A stretch of 64,000 nucleotides of DNA from NCBI GenBank assembly GCA_900537185.1, contig LS999827.1, forward strand, positions 873,001 through 937,000, given 5' to 3'. The notes under the pieces are model-generated. The model saw only the letters and a program-made list of their open reading frames with translations. It was not told the origin of the DNA and did not search any database. This DNA is from Cytophagales bacterium Alg240-R148 (GTDB lineage Bacteria; Bacteroidota; Bacteroidia; Cytophagales; Cyclobacteriaceae). The translations under genes and the position numbers were made by a program. This document shows positions 45,351 to 54,303 of this stretch, one piece after another. Every line of letters starts with the position of its first letter. Positions within the stretch are counted from its first letter, which is position 1.

Positions 45351-47009
45351 TCAATCTTCAATTTCTCTACGAGGAGGACGCGGCATGGCCGGGGTTGGAT
45401 AAATAGGATTAATCAATGGGTCCACTACCTCAATTGCTTTGGTTCGTTTGTCCAATCGATACTGTTGGTCCTCATAACTTCTAGAACCATCCACTCCTGA
45501 CACTTTGATATCATAACAATCCACTTTTTCAATAATTTCTATTGGGTAATACGGTTTTTGACTTTCCTCAAAATAATCCGCCAATTGAGCTTCAATTTGT
45601 TCAATAACAGCAGCCTCTTCTTTTGAGGATACATAAAACCGTTCAGGGTCGTAACTTAAAGACCTGTTTACTAGGTTAATAGCTAAATCGAAAGTAGATT
45701 GGCTTTCGTTTTTTAATGCCGTGTACTTTACCAACCTTGTCAACCCAACCTCCATATCGGTTTTACTTGCTTTAGCTGTAAAACGAAACTCATCCAGTTT
45801 AATGATTGTGTCCAACTTATTTTCTAACAAGATTTCAGAAACCATTTTTAGTAGTGGCTCAGTGTCCAATGCTCTAAGCTCAAACAACGTATTCATTCTT
45901 TTATAATGCTCCTGTAATGTTAGGTCTTCGCGATTGTCCATTTGCAAAGTATAAGCATCATTCGTCCACACCAGTATATTTTTATTTTTATCTATAAAAT
46001 ATTTTTTTGTTGCTCTTTCATAGGTGCTGGTTACAAAGTAATAATCCTTATTTTCGGATACATTGTGCTCTATGCTTGGGCCTTGTTCAAGAGGTATTAT
46101 TTTCTGTATGTTAGACACCCGCTTTTTTTCTGTTGATGATGGCACACTAAAAATTGTATTAGGAGAATCAAGCGGTACTAGCTCCCCTGTAATTATGTTT
46201 ACACTAATATCAAAAGCTATTGGCGCATTGCCCTTGCTAAACCTAACATAACGCCTGTATTTAACAACAAGATCTTTGTAATTAGCTAAGACCATGTTTT
46301 CAAAATCACAAGGGTCCAATAATAAATCAGGGAATTTTTCGTGCAAAATAGAATCTGAAATTTTAACAATCTTATCAAAACTAGATCGATCTTGCTCTTT
46401 TAAAATAACAAAGAGGTTTTTTTCGTAATAATGATCAAAGGTTATTTGACTCAAGAAGAAAAATGGATTGTTTCCTTTGAAAAACAGCATTTCACCGGTC
46501 TTCTTATGTACAAGCGATTTGCTCAAATAAGGGCTTTCCTCATTCCTCATTAATTTTCTATCGATAGAAGGCAGGTTATCAAAACAAGAAATTAAATAAT
46601 AATGCTCATTTTCTGTGATGGTATATTCAATGTCTGGCGTATTAACCTTTGGTAATAACCCTTTTTCTTTTAACTCTTCTATCACCTCAATGGCTCTTTT
46701 TGAAGGTATATAAAATTGCATCTCATCGTTATTAAAAGGATACAACAAATTTGAATCTAAGTATAGCTCTTGATTCACTAAATCGACAATTAAACCATAG
46801 CGCATATCTTCAGCCTCATTGTTACAATACCGGTTGTACCTTCTAAAGATCACCTCAATTCCACCATGGTTGCCCTCCCAAACCCTGGCATCAAACTCCT
46901 CTGCATTTAAAACAATTTCATATTTATCTCGCATTATACCTGTTGCAAGAATAATCAAATCGTTTTTACTTTTGGTTTTCAGGTCTTCAAAAAATTGGTT
47001 CATAGTCAC
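45351..47009 (-). CDS. Unknown protein with three internal repeats
   Basis: 552 residues, no signal peptide or membrane segment. Three repeats of about 170-180 residues can be aligned by eye: each has a strand pair (VIFRRYNRYCNNEAEDMRYG / VVKYRRYVRFSKGNAPIAFD / VGLTRLVKYTALKNESQSTF), a following (I/L)VDLVNQEL-like strand and, after a linker, an EN-x-x-YY segment (ENEHYYLIS, ENKDYYFVT). The family is not known to me. It is completely surrounded by the structured repeats (copies A-D on its 3' side, E and F on its 5' side), and no gene partner is evident. The C-terminal tail is proline-rich. Confidence 0.65.
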   Translation of the reverse strand: MTMNQFFEDLKTKSKNDLIILATGIMRDKYEIVLNAEEFDARVWEGNHGGIEVIFRRYNRYCNNEAEDMRYGLIVDLVNQELYLDSNLLYPFNNDEMQFYIPSKRAIEVIEELKEKGLLPKVNTPDIEYTITENEHYYLISCFDNLPSIDRKLMRNEESPYLSKSLVHKKTGEMLFFKGNNPFFFLSQITFDHYYEKNLFVILKEQDRSSFDKIVKISDSILHEKFPDLLLDPCDFENMVLANYKDLVVKYRRYVRFSKGNAPIAFDISVNIITGELVPLDSPNTIFSVPSSTEKKRVSNIQKIIPLEQGPSIEHNVSENKDYYFVTSTYERATKKYFIDKNKNILVWTNDAYTLQMDNREDLTLQEHYKRMNTLFELRALDTEPLLKMVSEILLENKLDTIIKLDEFRFTAKASKTDMEVGLTRLVKYTALKNESQSTFDLAINLVNRSLSYDPERFYVSSKEEAAVIEQIEAQLADYFEESQKPYYPIEIIEKVDCYDIKVSGVDGSRSYEDQQYRLDKRTKAIEVVDPLINPIYPTPAMPRPPRREIED

Positions 47010-47108
47010 TTAGGCATTAATCTACTGTGTGATTGAAATTAAAAAATATAGCAAGTAAATTCAACTTAAAGCACTTTATTGACCATTTCGAAAGGCTAAT
47101 GTGCTGAA

Positions 47109-47316
47109 CGGCTTGTTTTTAGCCATTTAAAAGCAGTCTTGATTTTTTGTTTGCATCCCACAATCCTCGCTCGATAGGCACCGCCTATCGCCGTATCAAG
47201 AAAAAATGCAAGGCTGGTACTGGGCAACCCCAGAATAAAAGCACCCCAAATAAAAGAATACCTACCACCAAAAATTTGAACCAAAAAACAAAACTAAAAA
47301 CAATCAACCCAATATC
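47109..47316. repeat. Structured repeat, copy E (3' part only)
   Basis: Begins inside the right arms of stems 2 and 1 (GGCTTGTT, then GCCATTTAAAA) and lacks the left arms. The CTTGAT...ATCAAG hairpin is enlarged by an insert whose tip is CGATAGGC-ACC-GCCTATCG (47172-47190), equivalent to the CAATTGGC-ACC-GCCAATTG tip near copy C. Confidence 0.75.
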
Positions 47317-47603
47317 CGACCTCTTTTAAATGGCGTTAAAAAAATAAGCCTAAATCATAACGTTCCCGAAATTCAGCTGTTTGAGCAGCGCTGGCCCAGC
47401 GCAGGAGTGCGAGTTCCTGAATTTCAAGATTGCAACGAGGCTGATTTTTAGCCATTTAAAAGCAGTCTTGATTTTTTGCTTTGGTTTTTTATCAAGAAAA
47501 AAGCAAAAACAAGTCCCTGGGCCACCCCAGAATAAAAGCAACACCAAATAAAAGAATACCCACCACTTACCAATCGAACCAAAAAATACGAAACTAAAAA
47601 CAA
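47317..47603. repeat. Structured repeat, copy F
   Basis: Full unit, very close to copy A, running up to the stop codon of the metallo-beta-lactamase-fold gene. The inner hairpin is improved to GCGCTGG/CCAGCGC. Confidence 0.8.
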
Positions 47604-48743
47604 TCAATCCAATGAACCACTGAACTTTGCTACCCTACTCTCTTTTCCATCAAAATAAACCAATACTTTACCCTGCAGATTAAAAGTCACATTCCTATGT
47701 GGTGCTTGCCCTCTTACGTGAAATTTTCTTTTCGAAAGTGGAATTAGTTCAAACATATACCCTTGTCTGTACAAATATAGTTTTGTATCGAGCAAAATAA
47801 CCGCATCTACTTCACCACCGTCATAACCATACTTTCCTTGAAATTGGCGCAATGTACTGGCCGGTAGATCGATTCCAACAACCAAATCTGAGGAAATCGT
47901 TTTTTCGATGGTTTGTTTCAACCTATTTATTGAAGTAGTTGGATTGCCATTAAACACTGTGCTCAACTGCTTGATTTGTGGGTCCTTTATTATCTCCTCC
48001 ACCGTTTTCTTCTGGCTATAAAGTTCTTTTATTCGAGCCATCCAAGTATGCGAATTTTGTTTGTAGGTGAGCAGCGCCATTTTGTTGGAAGATAACACGC
48101 CATGGGCAGGAACAATAAGGGTCCTTTCATCTCCTAGCGCCAAGGCTTTATCCAGAATTTGAGTGTGGCCTACGCTTCCACCACCATAATAGAAATGTGG
48201 GTACGAATTGGTCATATAGGTATCGCCCATAAAAACCACATTGCTTTTTGTGAAGTAAATTATAGCGTCGTCAATGGTATGCGCTGAAATATGAAAAAGC
48301 TCTATTGTTTCATCACCCAATGCTACTGTATAGGTACGGTCAAAAGTGACGTCGGTGAATGCCTTTGAATATGCAGCGTTTTCATGCGAAATAATGGTAG
48401 CACCAAGGTCAGAAAAAAACTTATTAGCACCACTATGGTCGCTGTGGCTATGGGTATTCAATACATATTTTATGGGTTTATCTGAAAGCTCCTTTATTTT
48501 ATTTAATAAGTTTGAATGGTTGTCTGTTCCAGTCATAGGATCAATCAGAACAATGGCATCCATGCCAACAAACACCCCTACATTGGTGTTATAATTTGGT
48601 GCTTTTAAAACATAAAGGTGGTCATTTAGTTTTTCTTGAATAAATGGATTAGGGTCTTGGTCTGTCTGACTGTTTTGAGCTCTACTACATGCGCTACAAA
48701 GTAAAATTGGAATAGATAGTATTAAAAATCTAAATGTATACAT
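47604..48743 (-). CDS. Metallo-beta-lactamase-fold hydrolase, lipoprotein
   Basis: 379 residues. The signal ends in a lipobox-type ILLCSACS. The zinc-site motif THSHSDHSG lies at residues 97-104 (His98, His100, Asp102, His103), with later AHTIDDAIIYF, FMGDTYMTNSYPHF and VPAHG supplying more ligands. About 140 extra residues follow the domain. It may hydrolyse lactones, beta-lactams or other esters; sequence alone does not decide. Repeat copy F touches its 3' end. Confidence 0.8.
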   Translation of the reverse strand: MYTFRFLILSIPILLCSACSRAQNSQTDQDPNPFIQEKLNDHLYVLKAPNYNTNVGVFVGMDAIVLIDPMTGTDNHSNLLNKIKELSDKPIKYVLNTHSHSDHSGANKFFSDLGATIISHENAAYSKAFTDVTFDRTYTVALGDETIELFHISAHTIDDAIIYFTKSNVVFMGDTYMTNSYPHFYYGGGSVGHTQILDKALALGDERTLIVPAHGVLSSNKMALLTYKQNSHTWMARIKELYSQKKTVEEIIKDPQIKQLSTVFNGNPTTSINRLKQTIEKTISSDLVVGIDLPASTLRQFQGKYGYDGGEVDAVILLDTKLYLYRQGYMFELIPLSKRKFHVRGQAPHRNVTFNLQGKVLVYFDGKESRVAKFSGSLD

Positions 48744-48887
48744 GAATATCTAACTATATGTCAGGGTAAAATGAACATAGAAATTCAATAATTCTATTAT
48801 AAACGGTGGTTTAACACATTGTTAACAATACAAACCTCCATCAAGCCTTTGATTTTCAATGGTTTGCCCGAACAGGGTTTATACATT

Positions 48888-49132
48888 TTAGAACTTATTG
48901 GAATCGTTTTTTTCTATTTCTGTACTATTTGCTTGAACAAAATCAAGTAATAATCTGCTGGTGTCCTCCATGTATTCATAAAACCCCGTTTCACATTCTT
49001 CCCAAATTGGACGGGCTTTTGTCTCAATCTCTTCCAACAATATGTGTTGTCCAGGGGCCTAGACAATATTTCTTGTGCTAGATGCAATATACATGCACCA
49101 ATTAAGTATGGCGCAACCTTAGCGGGCAGCAC
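48888..49132 (-). pseudogene. Possible remnant of a small gene, frameshifted
   Basis: Between the MBL-fold gene and the YIP1 gene. One frame gives an apolar stretch (LPAKVAPYLIGACILHLAQ) from a GTG at 49132. After about 25 codons a different frame becomes the plausible one: LLEEIETKARPIWEE, acidic and helical, ending at the TAA at 48888-48890. A one-base change near 49055-49080 would join them. Neither part is recognised, and the remaining bases of this 400-base gap hold nothing I can name. Confidence 0.3.
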
Positions 49133-49144
49133 TGGAAGTAGAAC

Positions 49145-49798
49145 TCAGAATACCTGAAAAATCATACCAACTATTATTAATGGTACTACAAAGATTAAAA
49201 CAGGCAATAATAAATTCAGAATGGATTTGCCAATAGAAAATTTTTGGACTTCAGATACAGCGATAACGCATAAAACCAATGACCAAATACCTAAAACAAA
49301 CTCTAAAAACATAGAGCCATAAAAAAAGATGTTTGAAACCAGTCCTGCACTTGTAATATCTCCTTCTGCTTTAAACAATTCAATGCCATAAATTCCAATT
49401 TGAGGTATGAGAAATAATAGACCTACTAAGGCTGGAGTTTTTGCATAGGAAAGGATTCTTAAAATAGAAGTCCGATCTCCTTTACCGTCCAACCATTTCC
49501 CTGTCCAACTTAATAAGGCTGCATATAGGTAATAGGATATCCAACCTAAAAGTCCACCAAAGACGATACAAAAGCCTAAAAGTCCCCATAATGGCATTTT
49601 GTCTCCCAAATCTTTCACAGTGGCCCTTTCAAATGCTCTTGATATACCTGCAAGAAATAACAATATGTGCATGTATTTATCATAGTGGTTGTCATTAACA
49701 AACTTAAAAACCTCTCTAGGACTTGTCCATATTTTTAAAAAAATCTCTTTGTCAGTTAAATTTCCGGTAATTTTTGTGCTTTCTATTTCGTTGTTCAT
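49145..49798 (-). CDS. YIP1-family membrane protein
   Basis: 217 residues, five hydrophobic segments; the N-terminal LKIWTSPREVFKFVND is the usual entrance of bacterial YIP1-domain proteins, and the helix following RILSYAKTPALVG is the family's most conserved stretch. The function in bacteria is unknown. It has no close partner, except the gene remnant 12 bases downstream. Confidence 0.8.
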   Translation of the reverse strand: MNNEIESTKITGNLTDKEIFLKIWTSPREVFKFVNDNHYDKYMHILLFLAGISRAFERATVKDLGDKMPLWGLLGFCIVFGGLLGWISYYLYAALLSWTGKWLDGKGDRTSILRILSYAKTPALVGLLFLIPQIGIYGIELFKAEGDITSAGLVSNIFFYGSMFLEFVLGIWSLVLCVIAVSEVQKFSIGKSILNLLLPVLIFVVPLIIVGMIFQVF

Positions 49799-49947
49799 TT
49801 AACTCAATTTTCAGGACTTTGCAACCGCATCAACCCTAATTTCCATCTGTTTGAAGGACTTTTCAGTTTTCTATAAAAGTATCGGATTGCAACATCCTAT
49901 GCAAATAATCCAGCCTTCAAAAGTGGGTTCGTTGTGGTTAACTCGTC

Positions 49948-50697
49948 TTATAGGTGTTTTCGGGATAGTCGTTTTACTGTTTCAATAAGGGTAACAACAT
50001 GTGGTTCTTTGCTTCTGTCCAAAAGGTTGCTAAAAGTTTCTAATTCAACCGCTAATTTACTCTGCACCAACGGATCGATAGCCTTATGCTTACAATTCAA
50101 TATCCAATATTTCCTTTTATTGGTAAGCTTAATCCATTCCAAATTATCATACTTATCAATGACAGAGGTGACAAATGTCTTGGACGGGTTGGTATCCTCG
50201 TTGAAATCTGAATTCCTTTTACAAAGTAGTCCTATAACTCGATTTAAGCTTACTTTTTTATCGTGGCTTCTATTGGCAAGCAAATAAACACAACAATACA
50301 GTTCGTTAGTAAGATGGTCTGGTATTTTGGCCTCTTTGCATGTATTTATGGCTATAGAAATCTTAAAAGAGGAATTCTTGAATTTCAAAACGTTGAACAA
50401 AAACTGATTTTCCAACTCAACAAACTCAATTTGAACTTGTTTGTTGGCAAGAAGGTTCAAAACCGCATGAAGAATCATTTGTTCACATAAAGCGCTCCAA
50501 TTAATTTTTCCTGAGCCGTTTGAGACTTTTTCTTTAAATCCTGATGGCTTAATTAGCGGTAATAATCCTGGAAATGAAAGGGGCCTAAGCGCAGTATCAA
50601 GGGTGACTTTATTTGCGGTTTTTATTTTACTTGAAAACAACATACTCCATTTACTCGTCTTTAAAGTTGCCGTATGTTGTGAAAATATATTGTACAA
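49948..50697 (-). CDS. Hypothetical protein
   Basis: 249 residues, soluble, Lys-rich, with a mixed helix/strand pattern; nothing resembles a known motif. The C-terminal third is basic (LLDRSKEPHVVTLIETVKRL). Codon use matches the region. Confidence 0.5.
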   Translation of the reverse strand: MYNIFSQHTATLKTSKWSMLFSSKIKTANKVTLDTALRPLSFPGLLPLIKPSGFKEKVSNGSGKINWSALCEQMILHAVLNLLANKQVQIEFVELENQFLFNVLKFKNSSFKISIAINTCKEAKIPDHLTNELYCCVYLLANRSHDKKVSLNRVIGLLCKRNSDFNEDTNPSKTFVTSVIDKYDNLEWIKLTNKRKYWILNCKHKAIDPLVQSKLAVELETFSNLLDRSKEPHVVTLIETVKRLSRKHL

Positions 50698-50888
50698 CTT
50701 GCCACCTTTTTCTAATTATTTTCACTTTGTTTTAACCTTTCTTCGGTGCTTCTTTCTTTAATTGATCAAATAACCCTTCCAAAGGGTGCAAGGGTATTGC
50801 AAAAGTAGACCTATGCACTGAATATAGCAAGAGGGTTTTGCAGCAACATTCTTAAGTTACTGCTATTGCAGAATTGGTATGTCAATGC

Positions 50889-51488
50889 TTACTTTTTATC
50901 TCTTGTTAAATTGTTGTGAAATTTTACTGCGTCCATATACAAAGGAAATTCTGGTTTCTTACCATAGATAATTTCGTCATATGCCGCTTTCATTTGTTTT
51001 GCTGCAACATATGGAGGCATTCTTCCAGTTCCTGTGCACAGTCCGGGTATAGCAATTGAATTAATCTTTTCATTCTTAATTCCTTCTATTAAAATGGCTT
51101 TCATTGCCAGGTAGGCATTCAATGAACTTGGTATGCCCTCACTTGTAGGAACTCTCATTGTTGGAGCGCAAATCACCATACCTACCTCTGTTTCAATACT
51201 CATGGCCTGTCCAACCAGTAATTCACCTAAATCTAATGAATCAATTTTTTTCATTAGTTCTGTTTGAATTTCCCAACCCATTTTTTTTGAAATTAGAAGG
51301 TCCAACCCACCATCCATGAAACCAAATGAGTTTCCAGGGCTTACAACTGCATCTGCTTTCACATTAAAAATGTCCCCTTCAACAATGTTGACCCCTTGTT
51401 CATTTTTAAAAAAAAGATCCCAATTCGCGCCAAGTTCTGGAGAATTGAAATGCACCAATGATATTTCCATTTCTTGTTTCATTAACAT
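50889..51488 (-). CDS. Macro-domain protein
   Basis: 199 residues. The fold that binds ADP-ribose or its derivatives shows VVEGDIFNVKADAVVSPGNSFGFMDGG, then VGMVICAPTMRVPTS and SIAIPGLCTGTGRMPP; the GNSFGFMDGG loop replaces the classical N-x-GGGV catalytic loop, so it is of the TARG1/phage-type rather than MacroD. ADP-ribose processing could matter in phage defence or DNA damage, but no partner is nearby. An alternative start lies at 51470. Confidence 0.8.
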   Translation of the reverse strand: MLMKQEMEISLVHFNSPELGANWDLFFKNEQGVNIVEGDIFNVKADAVVSPGNSFGFMDGGLDLLISKKMGWEIQTELMKKIDSLDLGELLVGQAMSIETEVGMVICAPTMRVPTSEGIPSSLNAYLAMKAILIEGIKNEKINSIAIPGLCTGTGRMPPYVAAKQMKAAYDEIIYGKKPEFPLYMDAVKFHNNLTRDKK

Positions 51489-51677
51489 GGGTAGTTATTT
51501 ATTTTAAATCCAGTTGAGTTAATTTGTAATTTACCATTAGCTATTTAACTAACTTTATTGAAGATTCCCCTTTCATTTCCGGTAATCGATTCTTGTTTGA
51601 TTCCATAGACTATTAAGTTACTGCATGAAAATAGCAACCCTTTGAGGATAATAATTTTTACAGGTGGTTGTAAGGTG

Positions 51678-52283
51678 TTAGTTTTTGTTCGGGTATTCTC
51701 TCCAAATTATTGCTTCAATTTTCCAATTTTCAATCTCCTCTGTTGTTATAGAAGGGTTACTTAAATTGATGTCCTCCGAAAACTCTCCAATTATCTCATA
51801 CAGGATGTTTGAGTTTGGAACAATTAGATACGTATGCTGATGGAAGTCCATGTTATGTTGGATACTGTCTCCTCTTAGTTCTTTTATTTTTCCAACTTTG
51901 TCACCAATTTGAAGGCCATATTGGTCTTTCACATACTTTCTTAAATATAAGTTTTTCAGTTTAAGTGTATCGGTCATTTCCATTTCAAAGAGTACAATTG
52001 GATTTTCTTGATCAATCACTTCATACACTGGGGCAGCGCCATATTCAAATTGCCCTAATTCTTTTACAACTGAATATGGTTTGAAAGATTCCCTCAAATC
52101 TGGAAGTACTTCTTTATGCGGTAATGGAAGTTTTACATTCTGAATGCTATTTTCTTTTAAAGTAAAGAGAAGGCTTCCATTTGATTGTTGTGCAAAAGCA
52201 GTATTTGAACTTGTTCTTTTTGCATCATTTGTACATGCGGCATGTAAACAAAAAACAACTGATATAGTTATTACTCTAAACAT
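51678..52283 (-). CDS. Lipoprotein, unknown
   Basis: 201 residues from MFRVITISVVFCLHAAC, which forms a signal with a lipobox Cys at about residue 17; the longer open frame to 52361 runs through the attC-like site and is not used. The mature part is strand-rich, with a DTLKLKNLYLRKYVKDQYGL segment. No family recognised. Its 5' end lies about 20 bases from an attC-like core site. Confidence 0.6.
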   Translation of the reverse strand: MFRVITISVVFCLHAACTNDAKRTSSNTAFAQQSNGSLLFTLKENSIQNVKLPLPHKEVLPDLRESFKPYSVVKELGQFEYGAAPVYEVIDQENPIVLFEMEMTDTLKLKNLYLRKYVKDQYGLQIGDKVGKIKELRGDSIQHNMDFHQHTYLIVPNSNILYEIIGEFSEDINLSNPSITTEEIENWKIEAIIWREYPNKN

Positions 52284-52303
52284 AATCCTTTTTAATTCAT
52301 ACC

Positions 52304-52595
52304 CTATAACGCCTTGATAAAAAACATAAGAACTGAAAAGCTTCTTGCTTTCCTTAACCAACGCACCAAGACCGATTTCTAAATTTATATTTTACCCGGC
52401 GGATTTGCCAGAATCCGATGAACTTTCCGATTGCAGACTTGCGCTCTGTTTGTTTTTTTTGATGGCAAGGGTTTTTTCAGAACCCATAGGGTGGTTGGTT
52501 TTAAAATCTTAAATGCCGCTTCCGATGCGATTTTGACTTCATCTGTTACCCTTGAATTTAGTAGAGTTTTGATGGTAGGGTTTACATGGTTAGGT
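52304..52595 (-). other. attC-like recombination site 1 (long form)
   Basis: Gene-strand reading: ACCTAAC (52589-52595, an exact RYYYAAC) lies ten bases after the stop of the DUF6624 gene, and GTTATAG preceded by GGC (rc of 52304-52310) ends the element 20 bases before the lipoprotein gene. The 290 bases between are longer than normal for attC and contain no ORF I would defend, so this is the weakest-shaped of the series. Confidence 0.4.
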
Positions 52596-52604
52596 GTGTT
52601 AGTT

Positions 52605-53195
52605 TTAATTCGGATTATACTGAATGTTAAAATCCCTTACATAATCCTCTATTGTTCCCATTCCCATTTCCTTTCTTCTTTCGTTTACAGTTTCAGGGTT
52701 CTCTAATTTATATAATTTGTCGCCTTTTATCTGTGAACCATATATTTGTGGTTTACCTTCATCCATTAAAATTCTATCTTTCATCAATGCATATTGCTCC
52801 TTAGATAAGTCTCCATTTTCTACAGCTTCCTCTATCTGCGGAAAGTACTTTTTCCTATATTTCTTATCCGTATGTTGCAACCCCAACCATATTGCATTCA
52901 TATGTTTTTGAGACACTTCATTTAAAGTTGGCATACCGCACTTTTCAATAATGCTAATTACTAATTCTTGATTTCTGTGGTCTTCTTTAGCGTATTTGAT
53001 GCGTTCATTGGACTTCCTAATTCTTAGGTCACTTGCATAAACTTCGCTCAAAATTTGATGTTTTTTACTACAATCCACTTCAATAATGTCTACTGACCCG
53101 ACATAGACAAATTTATCTTTATGCACATATAGGAATATTGATATTATTAAAATAAAACCAGTAAATATGCTCAGGAATATTTTTTTCTTTTTCAT
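52605..53195 (-). CDS. DUF6624-domain membrane-anchored protein
   Basis: 196 residues from MKKKKIFLS, an N-terminal anchor, then a domain ending in the DUF6624 pattern: NAIWLGLQHTDKKYRKKYFP, ALMKDRILMDEGKPQIYGSQ and PETVNERRKEMGMGTIEDY. The family is widespread in Bacteroidota, function unknown. Its 3' side is followed in ten bases by an attC-like core, its 5' side preceded by another. Confidence 0.75.
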   Translation of the reverse strand: MKKKKIFLSIFTGFILIISIFLYVHKDKFVYVGSVDIIEVDCSKKHQILSEVYASDLRIRKSNERIKYAKEDHRNQELVISIIEKCGMPTLNEVSQKHMNAIWLGLQHTDKKYRKKYFPQIEEAVENGDLSKEQYALMKDRILMDEGKPQIYGSQIKGDKLYKLENPETVNERRKEMGMGTIEDYVRDFNIQYNPN

Positions 53196-53217
53196 TGCTC
53201 TTTTTCGTTTCGATCCC

Positions 53218-53264
53218 ACATAACGATTAGTTTATGAAGCGCAGTCTCCCGAAGGGTGCTATGG
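53218..53264 (-). other. attC-like recombination site 2
   Basis: GTTATGT (rc of 53218-53224) after AATC, 22 bases upstream of the DUF6624 start. The arm GCGCAGTCTCCCGAAGGG is almost the same as in site 5 (GCGCAGTGTCCCGAAGGG), so the elements are related. Confidence 0.45.
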
Positions 53265-53289
53265 TTTCCTCTACAGTGTAATATGCTTT

Positions 53290-53796
53290 TTATTTGATGA
53301 TTAAAGACTCCAGTATTTTCTGAAAGAATTTTTGATCCTTTTTAGAAAACCCAACTTTGCTAATATGAACATCAATCCAATACCCATTTTCAGCCAAATA
53401 GGCATTTAAACTATGAAAATTAACAACCTGACCATTAAATTCTTTTGTATCATGTTCCACAACGGCGACATTTTCAGTTTCGTACTTCTTTAAATTTTCT
53501 TTTGCCAATGGACTATTTTTAGCCTTATTCCAATAGAATTCTCTGCACGCTTCTTTTCCATCTTTTGAATCAGTTTTTTCAATAAATATTGATAGATTCA
53601 ACCCTATTTTTTCATTCATAGCTGATAGCTGAAACATCGTACTGTCTGGAGAGTATCCTGTTTTTTGAATTTTGAACCCATCCAAATCAATATCTAATTT
53701 CCAATTTTCTGAAGGCATTTGAAAGGTTTCTTGGCCAAATAAAATGCTCGCAGAAAACAATAAGGCAAATAGGGATAGGGAAATATTTCTTTTCAT
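53290..53796 (-). CDS. Exported protein of unknown function
   Basis: 168 residues with a signal peptide (LFALLFSASILFGQ), then a single globular region with an alternating pattern ending in SKKDQKFFQKILESL. It looks like a PsbP/DUF1795-type stress protein in shape, but I cannot name it. It lies 18 bases downstream of attC-like site 3. Confidence 0.55.
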   Translation of the reverse strand: MKRNISLSLFALLFSASILFGQETFQMPSENWKLDIDLDGFKIQKTGYSPDSTMFQLSAMNEKIGLNLSIFIEKTDSKDGKEACREFYWNKAKNSPLAKENLKKYETENVAVVEHDTKEFNGQVVNFHSLNAYLAENGYWIDVHISKVGFSKKDQKFFQKILESLIIK

Positions 53797-53814
53797 TTGT
53801 AATTGTTTTTTGTT

Positions 53815-53851
53815 GCCTAACGCTTAAACATCAAGCATGCGTTTGTTATGT
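53815..53851 (-). other. attC-like recombination site 3
   Basis: GTTAGGC (rc of 53815-53821) is a perfect GTTRRRY core, preceded by AAGC. The short inverted arms (AACGC/GCGTT) and the ACATAAC partner (rc of 53845-53851) lie 37 bases apart. The next gene starts 18 bases beyond. Confidence 0.5.
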
Positions 53852-53965
53852 AATTAAATTTCGGATGCAATATAGCTGAATTTGTGGTTCAGCGTGGCTA
53901 GAGCAAGCTCCAATCTTTCCTCTGGCAGTCAAAAACTTGAATTGATGTAGGATGTTATGGGCTTT

Positions 53966-54097
53966 TCAATTGTTCAGGCTTGGTACTCTGTTTACAAAAT
54001 GGAAAAATGAGTCACCTTGAAAGGAATCTGATTTTTCTGCTTTAGTACATCCAAAAATGATGATTAGTAGAAGAATAGATAGTTTGTTGAAATTCAT
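53966..54097 (-). CDS. Very small lipoprotein, 43 residues
   Basis: An ATG-to-TGA frame of 44 codons in what otherwise would be a 500-base gap. It begins MNFNKLSILLLIIIFGCTKA: Lys, an apolar stretch and a lipobox Cys at position 17, a normal type II signal followed by 26 polar residues (EKSDSFQGDSFF). It may be a cassette gene or the N-terminal remnant of a larger lipoprotein. The flanking gap bases show no other feature apart from site 3. Confidence 0.45.
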   Translation of the reverse strand: MNFNKLSILLLIIIFGCTKAEKSDSFQGDSFFHFVNRVPSLNN

Positions 54098-54303
54098 CTT
54101 ATGTTTTCAGGATTGCCTATTATGCCACTGTAATAATAGTGGCTGATTTAAAACCAATATACTTTCAAGTTCACACTTAGCCAAAGTTTGTCGCTTGACT
54201 AGTAACTTTCAATTGCCTACGATACAATCCGCAAGGATTGGCAACCCTGAAAAAAGAGATAAACTTAGCTAACCCACTTGCCAGAATTGTTTTTTACAGC
54301 ATG

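Noticed and set aside
44070-47603. CRISPR array
   Set aside because: Units are ~300 bp and contiguous, without short repeats separated by unique spacers; no cas gene.
43675-47603. Insertion sequence
   Set aside because: No transposase frame and no terminal inverted repeats around the units or the enclosed gene.
52431-52706. Plus-strand ORF of 91 codons
   Set aside because: It overlaps the 3' end of the DUF6624 gene on the other strand and the long attC-like element.
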